Origin: Anagrus nilaparvatae
Taxonomy: Eukaryota > Arthropoda > Insecta > Hymenoptera > Mymaridae
Direction of reading: 5' to 3'
DNA length: 64,000 nt
Assembly (NCBI GenBank): GCA_022575985.1
Contig: JAKSXM010000014.1
Coordinates: 7,936,001-8,000,000 of the forward strand
The stretch's first letter is position 1; the number at the start of each line of letters is the position of its first letter. Below the pieces are notes generated by a model. The model was not told the DNA's origin. It saw only the letters and a program-made list of their open reading frames with translations, and made no database searches. The position numbers and the translations under genes are program-made. Shown here one piece after another: positions 34,255 to 47,800 of the stretch.

Positions 34255-35349
34255 TCTAAGCAAACATTAAGCTTCGTAATTTTTCGTTGCTCAGTACTCG
34301 TTCGAAAAAATAATTAAACAATACTTTTTCGAGGGTCGGCAAACTCATATCCGTTTCAAAGCAGATATAGTATTCAAAAATCATGTTTTCAGTGATTCTG
34401 TTGACGCGAATACCGATCCTACTTCACATCGATGCGAAGATTTTTAAATTTTTCCTTGCTCAGTAATCGACGAAAAAATACTTAAACAATAGTTTTTCGA
34501 GGGTCGGCTGGCTGCAAAATCGTGAAACGTAAACGACAATAAAATAACCTTCCCTTACTATGTTTACAATATCCTAATGATATTAAAACGGCGATCAAAA
34601 GGAGCAAAAACTAAAATAAATTCGGCAGATATTTTTTAATTCTGCAAGTTTTTGTCATTAATAACACAGTCTTAAAAAGCTTCAAAAAATATCGTTTCGA
34701 AGATGATTTTAGTATTTAACGAATTATAAACTCATATCCGTTTCAAAGCAGATTTAATATTCTTTTAGTATTCAAAAATCATGTTTTCAGTGATTCTCTT
34801 GACGCCAAAACCGATCCCACTTCGCATCGATGCGATGATTTTAAAATTTTTTCTTGCTCAGTAATCGTTCGAAAAAATACTTAAATAATAGTTTTTCGAG
34901 GGTCGGCTGGCTGCAAAAACGTGAAACGTAAACGACAATAAAATAACCTTCCCTTACTATGTTTACAATATCCTAATGATATTAAAACGGCGATCAAAAG
35001 GAGCAGAAACTAAAATAAATTCGGCAGATATTTTTTAATTCTGCAAGTTTTTGTCATTAATAACACAGTCTTAAAAAGCTTCAAAAAATATCGTTTCGAA
35101 GATGATTTTACTATTTAACGAATTATAAACTCATATCCGTTTCAAAGCAGATTTAATATTCTTTTAGTATTCAAAAATCATGTTTTCAGTGAATCTATTG
35201 TCGCGAATACCGATCCTACTTCGCATCGATGCGATGATTTTAAAATTTTTTCTTGTTCAGTAATCGTTCGAAAAAATACCTAAACAATAGTTTTTCGAAG
35301 GTCGGCTGGCTGCAAAAACGACAAACGTAAATAATAATGAAATAGCCTT
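34255..35349 (+). repeat. 399-bp satellite array, left part
   Basis: The anchor CTTGCTCAGTAATCG occurs at 34455, 34853 and 35252 (CTTGTTCAG), a spacing of 398-399 bp. Units include GTTTTTCGAGGGTCGGCTGG, TTAAAACGGCGATCAAAAGG, AAAATATCGTTTCGAAGATG and CTTCGCATCGATGCGATGAT. The first unit (34275-34440) is internally deleted between GTCGGC and AAACTCATATCC. Units are nearly identical, implying recent homogenisation. Confidence 0.92.
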
Positions 35350-35359
35350 GACTTACAAT

Positions 35360-36595
35360 GTTTGTCCATTATAAAAAGTGACACGTCAAGCCTTTCACTA
35401 GAGTAACCTAAGGAATTTGTTTATAATAAGAAACGACACGTCAATCCTTACACTAGCGTAACCTAAGGAAGTTGTCTAAAATAAAAACGACAGGACAAGC
35501 CTCACACTAGCGTAACCTAAGGAAGTAGGATATATTAAAAAAACGTCACGTCAAGCCTTACACAAGCCTAATCTAAGGAAGTTGTCTATTATAAAAATGA
35601 TACGTCAAGCCTTACACTAGAGTAACCTAAGGAAGTAGGCTATAATAAAGTACGACACGACAAGCCTTACACTAGCGTAACCTAAGGAAGTTGTTTATAA
35701 TAAAAAACGACACAACAAGCCTTACACTAGCGTAACCTAAGGAACTTTTCTATCATAAAAAACGACACGACAAGCCTTGCACTAGCGTAACCTAAAGAAG
35801 TTGTCTATTATAAAAAATGATACGTCAAGCCTTACACTAGAGAAACCTAAGGAAGTAGGCTATAATAAAAAACGACACGAAAGTCTAACACTATCGTAAC
35901 CTAAGGAAGTTGTCTATAATAAAGAGTAACACCTCAACCCTTACACTAGCGTAACCTAAGGAAGTAGGCTATAACAAAAAACGAGACGACAAGCCTTACA
36001 CTAGCATAACCTAAGGATTTTTTCTATCATAAAAAATGACACGACAAACCTTACGCTAGCGTAACCTAAAAAAGTTGTCTAAAATACAAAACGACAGGAC
36101 AAGCCTTACACTAGCGTAACCTAAGGAAGTAGGCTATATTAAAAAAACGACACGTCAAGCCTTCCACTAACATAACCTAAGGAAGCTGATTAGAATAAAA
36201 AATGACACAGCAAGCCTTACGATAGCATAACCTAAGCAAGTAGGATATATTAAAAAAACGACACTTCAAGCCTTCCACTAACATAACCTAAGGAAGCTGA
36301 TTAGAATAAAAAATGACACAGCAAGCCTTACGATAGCATAACCTAAGCAAGTAGGATATATTAAAAAAACGACACTTCAAGCCTTCCACTAACATAACCT
36401 AAGGAAGCTGATTAGAATAAAAAATGACACAGCAAGCCTTACGATAGCATAACCTAAGCAAGTAGGATATATTAAAAAAACGACACTTCAAGTCTTAAAC
36501 TAACGTAACCTAAGGAAGTTTTTTATTATAAAAAATAACACGTCAAGCCTTATACTAGCGTAACCTAAGGAAGTAGTCTATTATAAAAAATTACA
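35360..36595 (+). repeat. 55-bp satellite, forward block (about 22 units)
   Basis: Units follow the pattern GTAACCTAAGGAAGT, then CTATAATAAAAAACGACACG and CAAGCCTTACACTAGC, with period 54-58 bp. A dimer of about 113 bp is repeated three times almost exactly at 36160-36490, a recent local amplification. Open frames in it are accidental. Confidence 0.93.
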
Positions 36596-36604
36596 TTTTG
36601 ATTT

Positions 36605-38620
36605 TTTTATTAAAGCATATTTCCTTAGGTTACGCTAGTGTAATGCTTTTCATGTCGTTTTTATCATAACCTACTTCCTTAGGTTACGCTAGTGTAAGGC
36701 TTGACGTGTCGTTTTTTATAATAGACCACTTCCTAAGGTTACGCTAGTGTCAGGCTTGACTTGTCATTTTTTTATTATAGACCACTTCCTTAGATTATGC
36801 TAGTGTAAGGCTTAATGTATCATTTTTTTACTATAGACCACTTCCTTAGGTTACGCTAGTGTAAGGCTTGTCGTGTCGTTTTTTATTATAGACAACTTCC
36901 TTAGATTACGCTAGTGTAAGGCTTGACGTGTCGTTTTTTATAATAGACAAGTTCCTTAGGTTATGTTAGTGTTATGCTGGTCGTGTCGTTTTTTGTTATG
37001 GACAATATTTAGGTTATGTTAGTGTAAGACTTGATGTGGCGTATTTTTATTATAGCCTACTTCCTTAGGTTATGTTAGTGTTATGCTTATTATGTCGTTT
37101 TTTATTATAGACAATTTCCTTAGGTTACGTTAGTGTAAGTCTTGACGTGTCATTATTTATAATAGACCACTTCCTAAGGTTACGCTAGTGTCAGGCATGA
37201 CGTGTCATTTTTTATAATAGACAACTTCCTTAGATTACGCTTGTGTAAGGCTTGACGTGTCGTTTCTTTTAATGCAGCCTATTTCCTCAGGTTATGCTAG
37301 TGTAAGGCTTGAAGTGTCATTTTTTATAATAAACAACTTCCTTAGGTTACGCTAGTGTAAGGCTTGACGTGTCGTTTCTTTTAATGCAGCCTGTTTCCTC
37401 AGGTTATGCTAGTGTAAGGCTTGACGTATCATTTTTTATAATAGGCAACTACCTTAGGTTAGGTTAGTTTAAGGATTGACGTGTCTTTTTTTAATATAGC
37501 CTACTTCCTTAGGTTACGCTAGTGTAAGGCTTGACGTGTCGTTTTTTATAATAGACCACTTCCTTAGGTTACGCTTGTGTAAGTCTTGACGTTTCATTAT
37601 TTATAATAGACAACTTCCTTAGGTTACGCAAGTGTAAGGCTTGACGTATCATTTTTTATAATAGACAAGTTCCTTAGGTTATGTTAAAGTTATGCTTGTC
37701 GTGTCGTTTTTTGTTATAGACAATATTTAGGTTATGTTAGTGTAACACTTGAAGTGTCGTTTTTTTATTATAGCCTACTTAATTAGGTTATGTTAGTTTA
37801 AGGCTTTACTTGTCGTTTTTTTTAATACAGCCTACTTCCTTAGGTTACCCTAGTGTAAGGCTGGGCGTGTCATTTTATATAATAGACTACTTTAGGTTAG
37901 GTTAGTGTAAGGCTTGATGTTTTGTTTTTTATAATAGACACCTTCCTTAAGTTATGTTAGTGTTATGCTTGTCGTGTCTTTTTTTGTTATAGACAATATT
38001 TAGGTTATGTTAGTGTAAAACTTGACATGTCGTTTTTTTATTATAGCCTACTTCCTTAGGTTACGCTAGTGTAAGGCTTGACGTGTCATTTTTTATAATA
38101 GACAGCTTCCTTAGGTTATGTTAATGTAAGGCTTGATGTGTCATTTTTTATAATAGACAACTTCCTTAGATTACGCTAGGTAAGGCTTGACGTGTCGTTT
38201 TTTTTAATGCAGCCTATTTCCAAAGGTTACGCTAGTGCTTGCGCTAGTGTAATGCTTGACGTGTCTTTTAGTGTAAGGCTTGACGTGTTGTTTTTTTGTA
38301 TAGACCATTTCCGTAGGTTATTTTAGTGTAAGGCTTGACTTGTCGTTTTTTTGAATGCAGCCTATTTCCAAAGGTTACGCTAGTGCTGGCGCTAGTGTAA
38401 TGCTTGACGTGTCTTTTAGTGTAAGGGTTGACGTGTTGTTTTTTTGTATAGACCATTTCCGTAGGTTATTTTAGTGTAAGGCTTGACTTGTCGTTTTTTT
38501 AGTATAGACCACAACCTTAGGTTATGTTTGTGTAAGGCTTGACGTGTCGTTTTTTTTTTTATACCATTTACTTAGGTTATTTTAATTTAAGGCTTTTCGT
38601 ATTGAGTTTATTTTGTAAAC
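36605..38620 (-). repeat. 55-bp satellite, reverse block (about 36 units)
   Basis: This is the same unit as the forward block but inverted: ACTTCCTTAGGTTACGC, TAGTGTAAGGCTTGACGTG, TCGTTTTTTATAATAGAC. Orientation flips at about 36596-36610. A 149-bp higher-order unit is duplicated at about 38208-38356 and 38357-38505. Some units read TTAGGTTAGGTTAG (near 37455 and 37893). Confidence 0.93.
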
Positions 38621-38659
38621 CTCAACTAAAGGTCATGTAGGTGTATAAAGCATGTAGGC

Positions 38660-38888
38660 ATTAAATTTGTCATATTTTTCAAAAATTGGAAAATTTTGAG
38701 GGCGCCATATTGAATTTTGAAATTCGGATTCCAGATTCAGTCTCACCGCACCCGATAATTCCTTAATAGACGCCTAAAAGTATTTTTTTTATTATTTCAA
38801 AAATCTAGGGAATTATTTTGAAAATTAGCCAATATTAAGCCCGCCATATTAAATTTTGAAATCTGGATGCCAGATTCGGTCTCAGCGC
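38660..38888 (+). repeat. Two diverged copies of an about 150-bp repeat
   Basis: CCATATTGAATTTTGAAATTC then CCAGATTCAGTCTCACCGCA (38706-38750) is echoed by CCATATTAAATTTTGAAATC and CCAGATTCGGTCTCAGCGCA (38843-38888). It lies exactly between the 55-bp block and the resumed 399-bp array. Confidence 0.7.
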
Positions 38889-41150
38889 ATCCAACAATAG
38901 TTTTTCGAGGGTCAGCTGGCTGCAAAAACGTGATACGTAAACGACAATAAAATAACCTCCCCTTAATATGTCTACAATATTCTAATGATATTAAAACGGC
39001 GATTAAAAGGAGCAGAAACTAAAATAAATTCGGCAGATATTTTTTAAATTTGCAAGTTTTTGTCATTAATAACACAGTCTTAAAAAGCTTCAAAAAATAT
39101 CGTTTCGAAGATGATTTTACTATTTAACGAATTATAAACTCATATCCGTTTCAAAGCAGATTTAGTATTCTTTTAGTATTCAAAAATCATGTTTTCAGTG
39201 ATTCTCTTGACGCGAATACCGATCCCACTTCGCATCGATGCGATGATTTTTAAATTTTTTCTTGCTCAGTAATCGTTCGAAAAAATACTTAAACAATAGT
39301 TTTTCGAGGGTCGGCTGGCTGCAAAAACGTGAAACGTAAACGACAATAAAATAACCTTCCCTTACTATGTTTACAATATCCTAATGATATTAAAACGGCG
39401 ATCAAAAGGAGCAGAAACTAAAATAAATTCGGCAGATATTTTTTAATTCTGCAAGTTTTTGTCATTAATAACACAGTCTTAAAAAGCTTCAAAAAATATC
39501 GTTTCGAAGATGATTTTACTATTTAACGAATTATAAACTCATATCCGTTTCAAAGCAGATGTAGTATTCTTTTAGTATTTAAAAATCATGTTTTCAGTGA
39601 TTCTGTTGATGCGAATATCGATCCTACTTCGTATCGATGCGATGATTTTTAAATTTTTTGTTGCTCAGTAATCGTTCGAAAAAATACTTAAACAATACTT
39701 TTTCGAGGGACCGTTGGCTGCAAAGACGACAATCGTAAAGAATAATGAAATAGCCTTGAGTTACTATGTTTGCAATATCTTGATGATATTAAAACGGCGA
39801 TCAAAAGCAGTAGAAACTAAAATAAATTCGGTAGAGATTTATTAATTTTGCAAGTTTTTGTCAGTAATAACCCAGTCTTAAAATGTTTAAAAAAATATCG
39901 TTTCGAAGATGATTTTACTATTTAACGAATTATAAACTCATATCCGTTTCAAAGCAGATTTAATATTCTTTTAGTATTCAAAAATCATGTTTTCAGTGAT
40001 TCTATTGACGCGAATACCTATCCTACTTCGCATCGATGCGATGATTTTTAAATTTTTTCTTGCTCAGTAATCGTCCGAAAAATTACTTAAATAATAGTTT
40101 TTCGAGGGTCTGCTGGCTGCAAAGACGACAATCGTAAAGAATAATTAAATAGCCTTGAGTTACTATGTTTACAATATTCTAATGATATTAAAACGGCAAT
40201 CAAAAGGAGCAGAAACTAAAATAAATTCGGCAGATATTTTTTAATTCTGCAAGTTTTTGTCATTAATAACACAGTCTTAAAAAGCTTCAAAAAATATCGT
40301 TTCGAAGATGATTTTAGTATTTAACGAATTATAAACTCATATCCATTTCAAAGCAGATTTAATATTCTTTTAGTATTCAAAAATCATGTTTTCAGTGATT
40401 CTTTTGATGCGTATACCGATCCTACTTCGCACCGATGTTATGATTTTTATATTTTTTTATACTGAGAACTTGTTTAAAAGTGTACCTAAATAATACTCTT
40501 TCGAGGGTGGACGGGCTAACGATTTGTCACGTGTAGATAATGTTAATTCAACCTTACTTAACTATGTTTTTAATACTCTAAGGATATTAAAACGGTGATT
40601 AAAATAATTCAATACTGAAATTAATTCAGCCGAGATTTATCAATTTTGCAAGTTTTTTTCAGTAATAACCCAGTCTTTAAAAGCTTCAAAAAATAGCCTT
40701 TCGAAGATGATTTTACTATGTTATGAATTATATACTCTCATCCGTTTCAAATCAGATTTAATATTCTTTTAGTATTCAAAAATCACTTTTTCAGTGATTC
40801 TTTTGAGGCGTTACCAGACTCTATTTTGCATCGATGCGATGATTTCTATATTTTTTTATATTGAGAACGTGTTTAAAAGAGTACCTAAATAATACTCTTT
40901 CGAGGATGGACGGGCTATCGATTTGTCACGTTTATGTAACGATGATATAAGGTGATTTAACTATTTTTTGAATATCAGAACAACATTGTAACGTTGCTTA
41001 AAATTATTAGAAATTTATATGATTTTAGCTAAAATTTATTATTTTTAAAATTTTGTGTCGATTAAGACACAGTCGTAAAATGCTTCAATCAATACTATTT
41101 CGGATCAACTTTTTAACACTCGCATTCAGCTCCGCGCTGATGTATATTAT
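38889..41150 (+). repeat. 399-bp satellite array, right part
   Basis: Anchors CTTGCTCAGTAATCG lie at 39261, 39660 (GTTGCTCAG) and 40059, a spacing of 399 bp. Two more diverged units follow to about 41150, where TTTTTTTATACTGAGAAC replaces the anchor. Units nearest the 55-bp block are the most alike and those toward 41 kb the most diverged, as expected at an array edge. Confidence 0.9.
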
Positions 41151-41859
41151 TCAGATTTAAAATATTTCCTAAGGACTATAATGATAGATTTTCGTAGTAG
41201 TTATAAGGACTATTTTGGGTTTTTTTTTATAAATATGCGCTGGTTTTATTCATTTTTACGTTTATATTTTTGACTGTAAAAGTATTTATTTAGTATTTTT
41301 ACTGACTTTGCTTTCGAAGCGTTTTGAAGTCTAAAATAATACGAAAGTATTAGATTCCATCTATGAAAGAATAGAGAAAGAATACGCTAACATACTATGA
41401 AAAATTTAGACCAGAATTTTTACTTGTTAAAATATCTGAGGAGTATTTATTCAATCTTCGTAACGGAGGATATATGTTTTTTTAAGCACCGAAAACACAG
41501 TATATCTGACGTAAATACATCTGATACAGAGCAAATTCCGATATGTTTAAATATGCTTTTATTAACTTTACGGCGCTTGCATTTTAATATCATTATAATA
41601 TTCTTTCGGACATGAAAAGGAGTTTTGTTCGGAGTACACTCGAACGGGAGTATTTAAAGAGTATTTTTTCATCTCCGTTTTTAAAAAAATCTCCGTAGAC
41701 CTTCGTAAATTCTCACCCGGGTAGGGGCAAGATGGGACCCCTTTGATGAAAACTATAAACTAGAGACTACACTTGATCACCAGGGGGTATAAAGTGGGTT
41801 CTTAAGAGAAAAAATAGGTTCCGTATTATAAATTCTATTATATTCTTTTCAGCAAAAAT

Positions 41860-44800
41860 ATGTCAACCAGCGAAGAAGAGGAAGCTAATAAAAGCATAAC
41901 ACTTGCACGCGTACATTACAAGAAAATCTTCCCAGAAAAATTTTATTGCATTGAAGTCAGTGACATCAAAATAAAAAACAAAAGCGATAGAAAATTATAT
42001 AAATATAAACCAAAAGATATAAATGACTTTGAACCAAATATGTACTACTGGATTCCGTGTCCAGGCAATGATGAAAAACCATGTCCTTTGAATCACGATC
42101 ATAATACAGATTATATTCAAGCAAACGTTATATTTCTAGCCTGTAAGTTTTGTTTTTAAACCCTCTGGTACCCATTTAATTACTGGCCAAGTATTTAAAA
42201 AATTTTTGTCCTATAATTTTAAATCACACCATTAAATTCCACTAAAATCATACAGCTTTAATCAAATTTTTAAAATAAATATGTATGTTTTGATTTACTT
42301 AAAAAGTATTTAAAAATTTAGCTCCAGTGAAAAATCAATGTAAGCCTGATAGTACTTAGACAAATTTTTTTTCAGACACATTTTTTTTTGAAACTACTTT
42401 TTAATTTTTTTTTTTTTTAAGGGGAAAGGGGTAAATTTTGCATCAATCATGAAGTGTTTGCGGGCCTTAAAGAGTCGTGAACTCTCATGACCAAACGGAA
42501 AGAAAGAAGTTTGTATTACAGTGTTACCCATTTATATCTGGGAGACATTGTCAACGAACTCGGTTATTGACGTAGTACCAGATTCTTACTGATTAAACGT
42601 ACATTAAATTCTCCGGGATTTAATGCCCCAAACCAAAATACCCTTTTCATATATAACTTCAGTTGCGGAAACGATGCATTGGCTTCCAGGACTACCCTCC
42701 TTAACTCCATCTTTTTAATGTGTTACCAGTGGGTTTAATTTGTTTTATTAATGGCATAATTATAAAATTTTAATTATAAATTATAATTTTTTAACAAAAA
42801 TAGATAATAAAAAAGATTATGCATTAAGAAAACAAAAGCGTGCAAGAAAAGCTAACATGAGAAACTATACTACAGAAAGTTCAGATTATGTTTTGAGTGA
42901 TGCAAATAATGTATCAATTTCATATGTAAGTATTTAATTAACAAACAAATAAATGTTATATTCTTTAAGGGACCAAAGATCTCGTATTGAAGGTAGGGGT
43001 TCAAAGCGATTTTTGCGCCATTGGCTCTAAGAAACCAAGCATCCATAACAGTAGAGGCTGAGCTAATTTGAAACCTAAAAATCGGTAGATTTGCGTGATT
43101 ATAAATATTTTCTAAAATTTGCAATGCAAATTATATTTACAATTGATTGTCAAGTGAACCATACCATCATAGAAAATAAATTGTAAAATAAAATATTTCG
43201 AGCAAATGATTTCAGAAATATTTTTAACCACGTAATTCTACAGAATTCTAGCTTAAAAACAAGCCTAACTACTAATACCATCAACGCCTGGTTCCTTAAA
43301 ACAAATAGAGCAAAAACATCGCTATGATTCCCTGTATTCAACACGTGACCTTTGGCCCTTTAAGTATAGAATTATAATGGTTTTAGAAAATTTTTAATAC
43401 GATAATTTTAAATTTAGTCCGTGATCAAGCGATGAAAGCTCCGCGAGTGGTTATTTTTAAACTTGAGTGCAAAAATAATTATATGCTTTTACTATTGTTT
43501 ACTATTGTTTATTTACATTTATTTACTATAGTATGTGTAAATAACCTGAAAAAATCTTATATTATGATGATTTTTTCTATTTTAAAATTTACTCTAAGGG
43601 CTAAAGGTCACATGTTGAAATTAGGAAATCATCTCGCTCTATTGGTTTTAAGAAATCAGGCATTGAAGCTGTTAGTGGTTGGACTTTTTTTAAAGCTAAA
43701 AGTCCGTGAAATTGCGTGATTATAAGTATTTCATAAATCTCTGACTCAGAACACTTTTTTTTACATATTATTTTTTATGCTTTTTTGATTTTGTTGACAA
43801 TCAATTCTTATATTTTTATATCCAAAAACAAACATTGATAAGTAAAAAAATAGTTTTTCAGATATAAATTCACTTTCCAGTTAAAATTTCAAAATGTATT
43901 AGTAATTAAGCAATTATTCCAATTTTTAGTCTTGAAATAAGCATAGCCGTTACCGCCTTAGTGGACTGGTTTTTTAGAACGAATGGCGCAAAATAATCAC
44001 CTTGGTTCCGTATATTCAATACGCGACTCCTTTGGCTCCTTAATTAAGTTTGTCTTTTAATTTATTTTTGACACTATTCTAGATATTAAAAAAATAGTTT
44101 TCAACTTCTTGCTTAATTTTTTTCTCAAAAATACTCGAAAGGATTTAATATCTTCCAAATAAACATTAATATTTTATTTGTACTCAAGTTTAAAAGATTA
44201 CCATTTGCGACGTTTTCAGTAGTTAATCGTGGACTAGATATGGTATTAATTTAAGAAATACAGTTTTTTTCATACTTTACTCGAAAGTGCTTGATTTGAC
44301 CTTATGTTTTCGCAGCTAAAAGTTTACCTTTAGTCCTGTATAATATAAGAGTCTTACTGGGTTAAAAATAAAAAAAGAGATATAAATAATTTTAGCAAAC
44401 ACGATCGTGGCATGAGTGTACTGATAAAACTTACCGAATCTGTCGAGACCTTTAAACACAGAGACTAACGTTAAACTTTTATCCCTAAGGCACATTCTAC
44501 AATCATCCGGTAAACTCTTACGATCGTACGCTATATTATAGGTCTACAAGGTAATGGCGCCAACCAAAATAATTGATAAATTAAAATAAATATGTGTATG
44601 TCTTTTATCTAAAGTTGGCACCACTGACTAGCGGGCCTCTAGCATACGATCGTAAGAGTTTATCGGATGATTATAGAATGTGCCTAATAAACGTTGTAAA
44701 ACGCTATTGAGATTTTTTTAAATTCCAAAAATATATAAAAAAATATTGGTAGTGGGGGGAACCATGACGTCACAGTCCATGAAACGAAACGTGAAAAGTA

Positions 44801-47800
44801 TAGAGAATTTGGATTGTGACGTCACGCATAATTTATTAAACTCATTATTTCCTGGTTAACTCTTTCCTAAGGATTCTGCCAAAAACCTTGTACGCGTGCC
44901 TAGCGTTATTATGCGTGTATCGACTGTTCTACAGCTACGCAGTAACACTAAAAATGATTGTTTTTTAATTAAATGTAAAAAAATTTATTAACAAATGATT
45001 TATCAAGTATTTTATTTTAAATAAATGAATATAATAATAAAGAAAGTAAAATAGTCGGCGTAAAGCATGCTTCGCGTGATTTAAATCACAATTGTGAAGG
45101 GGGTAATTCCTTAGAAAAGAGGTAATAAAGTTTATTTAAGGATGATGAGTACATTGGTGGGGATAATACAAATAAGAAACTATTACTCTCTCCTTCTATC
45201 ATATTACTATAGAAGCGAGAACCTTGCGCGCGCATACGATAGCATTGTTAAATAAATAAAATTTTCGTTATAAACAAACCACCCTAGTCTAAAATAAATT
45301 GAATAATTATATTCTACGATATGCTTTTTATATGTTATAATTTTTTTATCAAAAACTGTACTCAAAAAATACTTTAATTTTTTATTGTAAAATGTCGTCC
45401 CATAAGAATCACATGTATAAGATGCTCGGAGAAGCAAAATTATTTTTAATTATTTAATAATGAAGGAGTCACCCTAGGATCTTCTAATTTTAAATATGTA
45501 TTTTTTAATATGCTTTCTTGTTATATACCAACTTTTATTAAAATCTGTACTCAAACAAAAAAGGTGAGCAGCATCCTTAAATGAAAATTTAAAAAATACG
45601 TATCTAATATTTTTTTTACAAAGTACAAAAACAATAAATTAGAATTTACAAATTTTTTTAAATGTAATATACTATCAAAGATCATAATTAAGTATTATAT
45701 TTTGTTTGCAAAGTTACGTTGTGTCAGTAATTCATAAGTCCTAATATAACTTTAGAATTCCAAAGAACGGGAAAAGTTAATCGAAGAAGTAAGGCAAACT
45801 AGAAGTAAAGAAGTTTTTAACTTAGCGATAAAGAAAAAAGTTTTAGAAAGTAGACCTTCTTTTTCCGCAAGTCAAAATTCAAATCAAAATAGTACATCTA
45901 ATACTATTAATAACAAAGACAAAGAAAATCGTGGTAATAAAAGGCAATTTGATGAACATCATTCCGAAAGTGGTAAGGATTATGCTCTTTTATTAAAAGT
46001 GTATGCAAAATATTACGGTAACTATACCAATTAATGACAACTCCATAATTAATGTCCACGTTATTCTTATGGAAGATGAGTGGTCATTAATAGGAAAATA
46101 TTTGGTCGCTAATTGGTATAGTTACCATAAATGTAATTGCATAAAATTTTTTTTATTTTTTTTACATATAGAAATTACAAAATTTAATTATTTTATTATA
46201 CATATTAAACATGAAATATGTTAATAGGAAGCTTTACTTTGGGAATCGGAAAAAAATGTGTCCCGTTTAAGGGGGATAGGGGATAATCAAACATAATCTC
46301 AAATATAATATGAAATTGGAAAATAATTTTAATTTTGGGACTTAGAATTATACGGTATTCGAGACTTAGAATAGAAAAAGTTTAAGGACTTAAGATAATC
46401 CGGGATTTAATACTTAAATCAAATTTGATTAGGGAACTTGACGTTCAGGAAAGATAATTCTTAGAAAATTTAAAATTAGTTAGTTGTAATATTGTGTATT
46501 AGAGTAGGCCGAAAAAATTAAAAATGAGTTGGGTAGTGCTTAATCGTCAATTCCAGGTCCAAAACTGACCCATAGCAAGTTTTAGCCACATTGGATGCCA
46601 TTTCGCCTTTGAGCTTTTGATTTTATTAGCTTTAAAATCTTCAAAACCAAAATTAAATGTAGAAACCACTAAAGGGTATTCGATTTTTGATGGGTATGGT
46701 ACTGGACTACAACAAATGACTTTATACACCTGATCACAATATTAAAGACCTAGAACTAGGTGATTCATAACCTCAAAAAGGTCGAAACACCTAAGTTTGG
46801 AATATTATGGTATCGCACAACCCCGATTGACCTGGAATCCTGGTTACAGTAGTTTGCGACCCAAAATTCGGTTATCCAACTAAAACTTTGAAACATCTAA
46901 GTCCGTTAAAATTTTGAAGATTTTGGTACTAAACAGTTTCTAGTGACCTAGACACCTGATCACATAAGTTTTAAACCCAGAATTTGATAATCGATTACCA
47001 CTGAATGGCGCAGAAAACTTGGAAACATCTCAGTCCATTTAATTTTGGAAGATTTTAGTACCAAACCATTTCTAGTGACCTTGAGACCCACCTTAATATC
47101 CGCTGAATCCGCTCCACGTAGCGTTTCCCCCTGAAAAATTGCTTAAACATAATTTATAATAGAAAAGCTAAATATAACCATACAGGCTAATTAAAATAGC
47201 TTAAAAAACTGGATTAACAAAATGACTAATTAAATAGGCTTATCAAAATGGTTTAACAAACTAGTTTAACAAAATGGCTAATCAAACTTTGATAAACAAT
47301 AAACATCTTGATAAACCAGTTTTATTAGGCAGCTTGTGTCACTATTTTGATAAGCCATTTTAATTAGCCATTTTTTAAACCAGTTTGATTAGCCATTTCG
47401 TTAAGCGAAATTGATTTGCCAGTATGCTTAGCCATTTTGATAAGCCATTTTGGTATGCCAAATTGATTAGCCATTTTGATAAGCCAATTTGATTACCCGT
47501 TTTGTTAAGCCAGCTTGCTAAGCCATTATGATAACCCATTCTAATTAGCTATTTTGTTAAGCCATTTTGATTAGAAAATTTGTGAGGCCAGTTTTATTAT
47601 AAAGTTTGTTTTGCCATATTGTTTAAGCCAATTTAATAAGTCTGTTTGATTAACCATTTCTTTACGCCAGTTTGATTTAACGGATATCAAGGTAGGTCTC
47701 CAGGTCAGTAGAAATGGTTTGGTACCACAATCTTCCAATCTTTAACGGACTTAGATGTTTCCAAGTTTTTGCGCCATTTTGAGGTAATGGATAACCGAAT

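Larger units (their letters stand above)
33281..41723. mobile_element. 8.4-kb block bounded by 15-bp perfect inverted repeats and filled with satellites
   Basis: TACCCGGGTGAGAAT at 33281-33295 has its exact reverse complement at 41709-41723. Weaker inverse similarity continues inward: AGTACTCCCGTACAATGATCG near 33320 against ACTCCCGTTCGAGTG near 41640. The interior is almost all tandem repeats: the 399-bp satellite on both sides, and between its halves the 55-bp satellite in two opposite orientations. TA at the outermost bases could be a target duplication or part of the TIR. A transposon carrying expanded satellites is inference. Confidence 0.55.

Noticed and set aside
37440..37910. True telomeric repeat
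   Set aside because: Only two or three TTAGG steps occur inside 55-bp units; there is no uninterrupted telomere array.
38268..38456. 62-codon minus-strand frame in the satellite
   Set aside because: It is a by-product of the 55-bp repeat, with repeated peptide words and no start context.
35360..38620. CRISPR-like array
   Set aside because: Repeats of about 55 bp are contiguous with no unique spacers, and the context is eukaryotic satellite DNA.
42870..43344. Two minus-strand frames of 84 and 64 codons in BEN intron 2
   Set aside because: They fall in the arms of a MITE; the similar reading at 43432-43719 reflects the sister copy, not a gene family.
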